Origin: Sipunculus nudus
Taxonomy: Eukaryota; Annelida; Sipuncula; Golfingiida; Sipunculidae
DNA length: 64,000 nucleotides
Direction of reading: 5' to 3'
NCBI GenBank assembly: GCA_026874595.1
Contig: CM049309.1
Location: 44,345,079 to 44,409,078 of the forward strand
The notes beneath the pieces were generated by a model. The model made no database searches. It worked only from the letters and a program-made list of their open reading frames with translations, and was not told the origin of the DNA. The position numbers and the translations under genes were made by a program. Below, piece by piece: positions 60,001 to 61,300 of this stretch; the stretch's first letter is position 1; each line of letters starts with the position of its first letter.

Positions 60001-60459
60001 TGTGTTTAAATGACTATTAATATCACCAACAAGTAGTAAGTATAACATATTTTGAGAAATTTTGTGTTTCCTGTATGTGCTGCTTTTCATTTCTTTGATA
60101 ATTTTTTTAAGAAACAGTATTCAGCAAAGAAATGAGTCAAAGTTTCTGCTGATGTCACAGAAAACTCCATCACTGGAATCTCATGTCTCAGTCAAACGAA
60201 GTTATCTTTATTAAAAAGTGAATAGAAAAAGATTTTTTACTTTCTATATGGAAATACAAAGTGCAATCTACCAACAAAAAACTCCCACTTGTAATGTCCA
60301 TTAAATAAGTAGTATTTACTTTTTTGTGTCACATCTTCAATGATAATATTCTTCTTTGGTAAATCTGATGGGCAGCTCCTGTAAAAGTAAAATAAAACAA
60401 CATAATCTTTCAACATATGCATAAACATTACATACATATAGCATATATTATATAAACAT

Positions 60460-60550
<91 letters not shown>

Positions 60551-61025
60551 ATCATTAAGTAGTATTTATTTCTATACTTGAAGACCAATACTGTGTTAAT
60601 TAAATGACCCATTACAGTTTTACATTCATGTATTATGTCTCCTATTAAAGTGTATTAATCTCTGGACAGGTACCAAATCATTTGAAATTAATTAAAAAAT
60701 GTGCATTTAAAAATTATTCATGCTACTCAATCCTCAAGGGAAAGGGATTTGTTTTAGTAATTTTATTCTAGGCTTGTGCTTGTTATTTTAATAACAATGA
60801 AGATATAATAAAACACCATTAAATTTAGTCAAAGACAGTGCAGTGTATATACTTATAAACTTATTGTATAACTACAATAATTAATACTGACCAATGATAA
60901 TAAAATCACATAACCCATAAATTGACAGGAAAATGACAATTGACATGTTGAAACTGTTACTTTTCTAACACTTACAAGTCATCTTCCGCGTCATCAAACT
61001 GTCCATCCACGATGTCTCCATCCAT
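935..61025 (-). CDS. RIOK1: RIO kinase 1 gene (16 coding exons, 3' end off window)
   Basis: Atypical serine kinase/ATPase that acts on cytoplasmic pre-40S particles in final 18S rRNA maturation (family knowledge). Joined exons: 60976-61025, 60320-60378, 59597-59701, 58979-59022, 53812-53914, 52886-52964, 52350-52536, 51879-51940, 50730-50810, 48441-48527, 46899-47036, 26367-26470, 15816-15988, 14202-14297, 1995-2048, 935-1108. They total 1596 nt and 532 residues with all phases matching. Visible motifs: GQFDDAE (8-14), an acidic stretch (about 43-60), nucleotide loop [11 protein letters not shown] (188-198), ATP-site Lys209, catalytic loop HADFSEFN with Asp325 and Asn330, metal-binding Asp342 in [12 protein letters not shown], and an acidic/Ser-rich tail (475-532). 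Human RIOK1 has 568 residues, so the final lysine-rich exon or exons lie left of position 1. Introns are GT-AG except intron 3, which looks GC-AG. The start is supported by an in-frame TAG eight codons upstream (61047-61049). Identification is very secure; exact junctions come from reading only. Confidence 0.96.
1844..1880. repeat. AT microsatellite
   Basis: Imperfect (TA)n within intron 15. Confidence 0.9.
1995..2048 (-). CDS. RIOK1: RIOK1 exon 15
   Basis: 54 bp, phase 0 on both sides, encoding [18 protein letters not shown], equal to human ILYQTVTGLKKDLSGVQ. The donor is GTACAG, a weak consensus. Human has about 8 more residues between exons 14 and 15, so a missed microexon in intron 14 cannot be excluded. 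Confidence 0.94.
2265..2310. repeat. AT microsatellite
   Basis: Near-perfect (TA)n of about 46 bp in intron 14, right after exon 15 on the intron side. Confidence 0.95.
2852..3146 (+). mobile_element. tRNA-derived SINE, copy 1
   Basis: The head has a clear box A (tggctcaggggtagagc, 2871-2887) and box B (gggttcgaatctc, 2913-2925) of an RNA polymerase III promoter. A body of about 200 bp is shared with 9612-9898 and ends in aaaataacaag. The tRNA-like head folds with CTCAAAG in the anticodon loop. I do not recognise the family name. It is not a functional tRNA: no acceptor stem closes it. Confidence 0.8.
4243..6268 (+). mobile_element. TIR DNA transposon, non-autonomous, copy 1
   Basis: 2026 bp bounded by TA on both sides. 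Inverted ends start CCGTAAAATCTCCACTTAAA and continue into Ttaaaaccgc motifs repeated subterminally. TA target duplication with this kind of subterminal repeat points to Tc1/mariner-pogo (Tigger-like); that is inference. No transposase frame is visible. A second, inverted copy is at 26700-28102 and lacks the 5277-5911 segment. Confidence 0.85.
6600..7608 (+). repeat. Tandem-core repeat with S-type 3' end
   Basis: At least four degenerate units of about 130-150 bp carrying tgaccttgacctttgacc, ttcttccc and ggtaggtgagctatatg, followed by a GACGG/GGCC-rich stretch (7512-7560). It closes with cagctgagctaaaaat, the same end as element S (54453-56352). The 5' end is not clear. Confidence 0.65.
7615..7708 (+). 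repeat. Short repeat module, copy 1
   Basis: Shares gtagtcccaaa...aaatggaaactct and tgtacatacat...gaattagat with 9899-9995. It lies directly left of element W; the second copy lies directly right of SINE copy 2. Confidence 0.6.
7711..9605 (+). mobile_element. Element W: ten 180-bp tandem cores with pearl-like ends
   Basis: Starts ACTAG, then hairpin TGTGTC-ggaat-GACACA (7717-7733), then ATGCCCCCGCC. About ten copies of a 180-bp core follow (register near 7878, 8058, 8221, 8401, 8581, 8761, 8941, 9121, 9301, 9480), then gacggaaggacggac, and it closes with GGCGGGGGCAT, the exact reverse complement of the 5' motif. The unit is exactly 180 bp over most of the array, so open frames run through it; these are not genes. 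Confidence 0.85.
9612..9898 (+). mobile_element. tRNA-derived SINE, copy 2 (diverged)
   Basis: Same order as copy 1: tRNA-like head (box B decayed to tagttcaaattgc near 9667), then the shared body including gtgctctgcaggc and gttatgacc, ending acaaaataacaag. It abuts the 3' end of element W. Confidence 0.78.
9899..9995 (+). repeat. Short repeat module, copy 2
   Basis: Matches 7615-7708 (gagttccaaa, aaatggaactct, tgtacatact, gaattagac). Confidence 0.6.
10075..10375 (+). repeat. Repeat P, left part (related to 51470-51810)
   Basis: About 300 bp that aligns with intron 8 of RIOK1 at 51470-51810 (shared cctctgtgtatatattaat, ttgcaaaacaccatttgcaa, cccacatattat). The continuation of P is found again at 12872-12950, so P was split by later insertions. 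Confidence 0.7.
10551..12711 (+). mobile_element. Element X1 (with Y-type 5' material inside)
   Basis: Starts ACAAGGCCTACAGGCC (hairpin AGGCCT-ac-AGGCCT), then GCGAACCTGTG (10574-10584), and closes with CACAGGTTCGC (12696-12706) plus TAATA. Inside, from 10722, it carries the 5' end of element Y (tatgggtagtcgacaagc) and several cores with GGTGGCGCCACC-type palindromes (11024-11572). From about 11920 it carries X-type cores and an ACGG stretch (12645-12676). Confidence 0.8.
11857..11907. repeat. GTCTAGAC palindrome cluster
   Basis: Four to five copies of GTCTAGAC or GTCTAGACGTCTAGAC within about 50 bp, ending at a C-run (11908-11917), at the junction between the Y-type and X-type halves of X1. 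Confidence 0.8.
12872..12950 (+). repeat. Repeat P, right part
   Basis: Carries tgtggtgatatctacattttctgg and aaaagctccaaaggattacct (parts), matching 51822-51880, which ends at the splice donor of RIOK1 exon 8. Confidence 0.6.
13877..14185 (+). mobile_element. MITE M1, copy 1
   Basis: 309 bp with inverted ends aggccaaaaaaaaacaaag-tatggttctcaggcac and its reverse complement. Other copies are at 16916-19864 (split) and 39415-39749. It ends about 16 bp from the donor of exon 14. Confidence 0.82.
14202..14297 (-). CDS. RIOK1: RIOK1 exon 14
   Basis: 96 bp, phase 0 on both sides, encoding [20 protein letters not shown] and [12 protein letters not shown]. It matches [20 protein letters not shown]. 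The donor lies about 16 bp from the end of a MITE (13877-14185). Confidence 0.96.
14520..15780. repeat. 26-bp minisatellite with 207-bp higher-order unit
   Basis: Some 45-50 copies of a roughly 26-bp unit (aacacaggctgtgggtaaat plus gttctg) fill intron 13 between exons 14 and 13. From 15101 the array shows a higher-order period of 207 bp (gaacactggctat at 15101, 15308, 15515). Long open frames on the minus strand here are repeat artefacts. Confidence 0.93.
15816..15988 (-). CDS. RIOK1: RIOK1 exon 13
   Basis: 173 bp encoding (D)[37 protein letters not shown], then [20 protein letters not shown], the C-lobe helices. It aligns residue by residue with human [20 protein letters not shown]. Donor GTTAGA; a G16 run starts 83 bp upstream of the acceptor. 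Confidence 0.97.
16071..16086. repeat. G16 homopolymer
   Basis: Sixteen G on the plus strand, 83 bp upstream (in transcript sense) of the exon 13 acceptor. Confidence 0.9.
16128..16540 (+). mobile_element. Short element with S-type start and V-type end
   Basis: Begins aagtgacccatgggtcatga (the GACCCATGGGTC palindrome of S) and ends tatagggcaccacttttcaa followed by gcaaggccc, the V-type 3' hairpin (compare 24940-24975 and 58411-58440). The ends belong to two families. Confidence 0.55.
16916..19864 (+). mobile_element. MITE M1, copy 2, split by element X2
   Basis: The left part, 16916-17203, and right part, 19802-19864, together match copy 1 and copy 3 of M1, with the inverted ends at the two extremes. 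X2 occupies the gap, so X2 inserted after M1. Confidence 0.78.
17204..19801 (+). mobile_element. Element X2
   Basis: Same ends as X1: ACAAGGCCTACAGGCC, GCGAACCTGTG (17224-17234), CACAGGTTCGC (19786-19796), TAATA. It holds cores with aggtggcaccacc (17393, 19316), gaactcttgacct units (17700-18060), and three to four 177-bp cores (near 18781, 18958, 19135) with gccaaaagtcactgaactga. gacgacggacgac lies before the 3' end. Confidence 0.82.
19865..22289. other. Intron 12 stretch between X2/M1 and the LINE fragment
   Basis: Only the dispersed repeat at 20690-20885 is recognised. The rest shows no coding or repeat signal. Confidence 0.45.
20690..20885 (+). repeat. Dispersed repeat, copy 1
   Basis: Shares ccctgaaaatttcacgagat-type sequence, gtgatgctgtgaac-type and ggatgaacacataccctcct-type segments with 40405-40605. 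Identity unknown. Confidence 0.55.
22290..22765 (+). pseudogene. LINE reverse transcriptase fragment
   Basis: Plus-strand (antisense to RIOK1) fragment of a non-LTR retrotransposon RT. It reads [39 protein letters not shown], then [15 protein letters not shown] (motif with the first catalytic Asp) and [19 protein letters not shown]. There is one in-frame stop (TAA, 22481-22483). A +1 frameshift near 22680 brings [20 protein letters not shown] (the GxPQGxxLSPxLF motif, decayed) into view. The YADD-type motif is absent, so it is a 5'- and 3'-truncated fossil. Clade (Jockey/CR1-like) not settled. Confidence 0.88.
22766..24049. other. Intron 12 stretch, nothing recognised
   Basis: AT-rich. It may contain further LINE 3' sequence or the 5' part of the V-type element, but I cannot show either. 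Confidence 0.4.
24050..24977 (+). mobile_element. V-type element, diverged
   Basis: Degenerate units with gacctttgacc, ttctccctta / cttccataa and gggtgatac, an ACGG/ACAG stretch (24904-24929), then tatagggcacccgcttttcaagcggggccctaataa-type hairpin end (CCCGCTT-ttc-AAGCGGG). The 5' boundary is approximate. Confidence 0.6.
25042..26274 (+). mobile_element. DNA element with CAGGGTT inverted ends
   Basis: Inverted ends CAGGGTTTGGTTTTATCC (left) and CAGGGTTAGCAGTTTTATCC (right, reverse complement), each followed by several ggataaaac motifs in both orientations. CAGGG ends suggest hAT, but no clear 8-bp duplication is seen. 1.2 kb, no transposase frame. It ends about 90 bp before exon 12. Confidence 0.65.
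26367..26470 (-). CDS. RIOK1: RIOK1 exon 12 (metal-binding Asp)
   Basis: 104 bp encoding (L)[19 protein letters not shown] then [15 protein letters not shown]. Asp342 is the Mg-binding Asp that is phosphorylated during ATP turnover in RIO1 enzymes (family knowledge). It follows a 20.4-kb intron, and the phase join with exon 11 is exact. Confidence 0.97.
26700..28102 (-). mobile_element. TIR DNA transposon, non-autonomous, copy 2
   Basis: 1403 bp, opposite orientation to the copy at 4243-6268 and closely similar over shared parts, with the same TIRs and TA flanks. It lacks about 640 bp present in copy 1 and has about 30 extra bases near 27220-27250. It sits in RIOK1 intron 12/11 flank (intron 11), downstream of exon 12 in genome order. 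Confidence 0.85.
28103..30839. other. Intron 11 stretch, little structure
   Basis: AT-rich intron sequence. Apart from the AGTCCA words (28955-29065, 29340-29425) and a Tigger-like stretch with ggtggtcccaattgtgggg (29690-29890), I see no gene or clear element. Confidence 0.5.
28955..29065. repeat. AGTCCA-type hexamer repeat
   Basis: Degenerate run of aagtcc / gagtcc words; a related stretch is at 29340-29425. Confidence 0.7.
30840..31790. repeat. 24-bp minisatellite
   Basis: Degenerate array of tttggccatggtctgggtac-type units of about 24 bp in intron 11. It is interrupted at 30954-31148 by an inserted element. Confidence 0.9.
30954..31148. mobile_element. Small inverted-end insert in the minisatellite
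   Basis: About 195 bp with ends gatccaggggaggggtcc and a reverse complement-like ggattcacccctg, plus a C13 run. It lies within the 24-bp array, with array units on both sides. Confidence 0.55.
31791..34210. other. Intron 11 stretch, nothing recognised
   Basis: No open frame with a recognisable domain and no clear repeat, except weak words at 32430-32490 shared with 42870-43080. Confidence 0.5.
34211..34389 (+). mobile_element. Tigger/pogo-like MITE
   Basis: Left end CAGTAAAACCTAAAAAATAC and right end whose reverse complement reads CAAGTAAGACCTCACC, with internal accactaatgggacc. This is the usual look of pogo/Tigger MITEs. A related stretch is at 29690-29890. Confidence 0.5.
34443..34612. 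repeat. Perfect 85-bp tandem duplication
   Basis: 34443-34527 and 34528-34612 are identical base for base. Confidence 0.95.
34880..34995. repeat. gacatt short repeat
   Basis: Degenerate ggacattctggac-type units; a related stretch is at 36345-36425. Confidence 0.6.
35250..35400. repeat. Low-complexity taatcaattacaattac array
   Basis: Alternating aagtaatcaattac and aattacttttaaa words, partly self-complementary. Confidence 0.75.
37732..37781. repeat. AT microsatellite
   Basis: (TA)n inside the MULE-like element; a shorter one follows at 37859-37885. Confidence 0.95.
38938..39007. repeat. AT microsatellite, 70 bp
   Basis: Perfect (AT)n, close to the right TIR of the MULE-like element. Confidence 0.97.
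39415..39749 (+). mobile_element. MITE M1, copy 3
   Basis: 335 bp, uninterrupted, with ends aggccaagaaaaaaaggtca and the matching tactttctctttttggcct. Its interior matches the two halves of copy 2. Confidence 0.82.
40405..40605 (+). repeat. Dispersed repeat, copy 2
   Basis: Partner of 20690-20885 (tgatcc, caaatgccctgaaaatttca, gagttatgttgtgaac, ggggatgaacaattaccctc). Confidence 0.55.
41048..42240 (+). mobile_element. Element Y2 (GGTGGCGCCACC cores)
   Basis: Starts ACTAGAATATGGG, hairpin TAGTCG-acaag-CGACTA (41061-41077), then GTATCCGCCAAAA. Six cores follow, each with the 12-bp palindrome GGTGGCGCCACC (near 41201, 41346, 41476, 41626, 41757, 41906), in alternating A and B types. It closes with a hairpin GTATCCGC-aaaacttcgttttg-GCGGATAC (42203-42232) that repeats the 5' motif in inverse. 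Confidence 0.88.
42480..43100. repeat. Possible degenerate repeat, about 150 bp unit
   Basis: Weakly similar units with ccagatgtca / ccaggtgtca and aaagatgtacagaaag (also near 32430-32490). The long minus-strand open frame across 42432-42890 has no recognisable domain. Confidence 0.35.
43235..43655 (+). mobile_element. Element T1
   Basis: Starts gagcacctcaaacatgcata and then atacgcc. It has units with tgacctcattaa-tatgca, and closes with gacaggtgtctaataatg. Diverged from T2 and T3. Confidence 0.65.
44593..44687. repeat. G14 and C14 runs, inverted pair
   Basis: G-run 44593-44606 and C-run 44674-44687 could pair across about 67 bp. Another G15 run is at 44142-44156. Confidence 0.8.
44697..45160 (+). 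mobile_element. Element T2
   Basis: Starts ACAAG, hairpin GCAC-tgcaact-GTGC, then ATACGCC. Three units of about 115 bp carry ctgacctcattaaatatgca. It closes with acagacgggcgt plus an A-run. Confidence 0.75.
45161..46898. other. Intron 11 right end, nothing recognised
   Basis: AT-rich. 45770-45870 is rich in attgattgaaatcaatt words that are self-complementary. No coding signal. Confidence 0.5.
46899..47036 (-). CDS. RIOK1: RIOK1 exon 11 (catalytic loop)
   Basis: 138 bp, from [19 protein letters not shown] to [12 protein letters not shown]. It contains catalytic Asp325 and Asn330, equivalent to human Asp324 and Asn329. Human has HADLSEFN; Phe replaces Leu here. Donor GTGAGT. Confidence 0.97.
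47302..47826 (+). mobile_element. Element T3
   Basis: Starts ACAAGAGCACCGCAAATGAT, then atacgccc. It has the same cores as T2, then ggacggacagac, and closes with catagacaggcgtattaaa. It lies in intron 10. Confidence 0.78.
48441..48527 (-). CDS. RIOK1: RIOK1 exon 10
   Basis: 87 bp encoding (R)[19 protein letters not shown] then VMGFIGADG(W), the hinge region. The acceptor that keeps frame is cactag at 48528-48529. A stronger-looking ccag ten bases further into the exon would shift the frame. Sequence just upstream is a degenerate tandem repeat. Confidence 0.95.
48528..48900. repeat. Degenerate tandem repeat at the exon 10 acceptor
   Basis: Units of about 134 bp with actggtgtac, ggtataataatggtgtat and gtaaagagatcacaattcca (48625 and 48759). 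The array runs up to the acceptor of exon 10. Confidence 0.75.
49430..50535 (+). mobile_element. Element Y3, diverged
   Basis: Cores with taggtggcaccaccagtc (49432, 49732, 49861, 50364) and tgcaaaatttcag. It closes with aaacatagtttccacaaaac and tttcccataattat, a decayed Y-type 3' end. The 5' end was not found. Confidence 0.65.
50730..50810 (-). CDS. RIOK1: RIOK1 exon 9
   Basis: 81 bp encoding (R)[18 protein letters not shown] then EKEMRNLT(R). It matches [25 protein letters not shown] of human RIOK1. Acceptor gacag, donor GTAAGA. Confidence 0.97.
51470..51878 (+). repeat. Repeat P, intact copy abutting RIOK1 exon 8
   Basis: Aligns with 10075-10375 and then 12872-12950. The similarity ends at the exon 8 donor (ctccaagggacacttacct against ctccaaaggattaccttta). 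Confidence 0.68.
51879..51940 (-). CDS. RIOK1: RIOK1 exon 8
   Basis: 62 bp encoding [20 protein letters not shown] plus a split Arg codon. It is near-identical to the vertebrate segment [20 protein letters not shown]. The downstream intron side abuts a dispersed repeat (see 51470-51878). Confidence 0.97.
52350..52536 (-). CDS. RIOK1: RIOK1 exon 7 (nucleotide loop, ATP-site Lys)
   Basis: 187 bp, residues 147-209. It carries [19 protein letters not shown], then [17 protein letters not shown] (the RIO1 signature loop), and ends RAVK with the ATP-binding Lys209. This is the most conserved exon and is diagnostic of RIO1 rather than RIO2 or RIO3. The donor is GTGCAT. Confidence 0.97.
52886..52964 (-). 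CDS. RIOK1: RIOK1 exon 6
   Basis: 79 bp, phase 1 in and phase 2 out. It ends [10 protein letters not shown](R), which aligns with the TEKSRQKEADMYR helix before the RIO domain. Donor GTAAGG, acceptor taacag. Confidence 0.92.
53408..53492. repeat. G/C-run cluster with CA repeat
   Basis: G13 run, gtatatatcac, C8 run, (CA)n and a second G8 run followed by atggtcaatgttatcagg. Similar word order is found near 62198-62236 and 62521-62570. Confidence 0.75.
53812..53914 (-). CDS. RIOK1: RIOK1 exon 5
   Basis: 103 bp, phase 0 in and phase 1 out. It begins [12 protein letters not shown] and ends [12 protein letters not shown]. The K-F-x-N-K-I stretch aligns with the KFENKIN segment of human RIOK1. Acceptor ctacag, donor GTCAGT. 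Confidence 0.9.
54453..56352 (+). mobile_element. Element S
   Basis: Starts ACAAGG, palindrome GACCCATGGGTC (54459-54470), then ggcgctcatctga. About 1.8 kb follows, mostly AT-rich, with a G17 run (55480-55496) that may mark a nested insert. Then comes an ACGG stretch (56272-56300), and it closes with tatagctcagatgacttata followed by gtcagccgagctaaaaat. Confidence 0.65.
56741..58443 (+). mobile_element. Element V with 417-bp higher-order tandem array
   Basis: Starts ACTAGATGTGG, short hairpin GGAC-aatg-GTCC, then gagggcccc. About ten cores carry caggtctgtaattcaatagg and gctgtggcagccatattgga. Spacing is 146, 126 and 145 bp, so triplets repeat every 417 bp (57135/57281/57407 against 57552/57698/57824). 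Then ggacggatggacgg and the 3' hairpin GCTTG-t-CAAGC inside gggc...gccct. Confidence 0.85.
58979..59022 (-). CDS. RIOK1: RIOK1 exon 4
   Basis: 44 bp encoding (D)[14 protein letters not shown]. Acceptor tttcag and donor GTTGGT; phase 1 in, phase 0 out. FTKRYN is the linker just before the kinase N-lobe region in RIOK1 proteins. Confidence 0.88.
59597..59701 (-). CDS. RIOK1: RIOK1 exon 3 (acidic stretch)
   Basis: 105 bp encoding [16 protein letters not shown] followed by a Glu/Asp run and DFDWEDASG. It corresponds to the acidic DDDWDW segment of vertebrate RIOK1. The phase-compatible donor that gives the best join (ASGDFTKRYN) is GC, in the context GGAG|GCAAGG. A weaker GT donor six bases upstream (CAA|GTGGAG) also keeps the frame. 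Confidence 0.88.
60320..60378 (-). CDS. RIOK1: RIOK1 exon 2
   Basis: 59 bp, phase 2 in and phase 1 out, reading (L)[19 protein letters not shown]. The acceptor is tttacag and the donor GTAAAT. The other two frames hit stops. This part of RIOK1 is poorly conserved between phyla; the phase fit with exons 1 and 3 is the main support. Confidence 0.85.
60465..60548. repeat. AT microsatellite, about 84 bp
   Basis: Perfect (AT)n in RIOK1 intron 1. Confidence 0.97.
60976..61025 (-). CDS. RIOK1: RIOK1 exon 1 (start codon, PRMT5-binding-type motif)
   Basis: ATG is at 61025-61023. The exon encodes 16 codons plus two bases, [16 protein letters not shown], and then splits a Leu codon at a GTAAGT donor. 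GQFDDAE matches the GQF(D/E)DA(D/E) motif by which human RIOK1, pICln and COPR5 bind PRMT5. The 5' UTR extent is unknown. Confidence 0.93.
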
Positions 61026-61300
61026 CTTGAGTTGATTTCTTTTGATCTACCCGTTATGGTTCACGACAACTACTATGAAGGAATATTTGTCCAGAACCCT
61101 TCGGCAGTCTTGATCTTGTTGATTTCACCACCTGACACAACTCCCAAACACATGCACATGTGCTCGGAGGCGATTTCCGTTGACGTAATAAAACAATAAC
61201 CAATCGTAGTTTGTTTCTCATAGCACGGTATATCTGACCAATCGGATAACGGCTAACACATGACATAGGCTGATACCCCAACAAATGAGCATGTGCATTA
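61026..61300 (-). promoter_or_regulatory. RIOK1: Presumed RIOK1 promoter / 5' UTR region
   Basis: This is the first sequence upstream of the start codon and is richer in CpG than the introns. On the plus strand it carries two CCAAT boxes (61200-61204 and 61238-61242, both CCAATCG) and a CRE-like TGACGTAA at 61180-61187. CCAAT boxes work in either orientation. No TATA box or initiator can be fixed. A divergent transcript to the right is possible but not shown. Confidence 0.45.
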
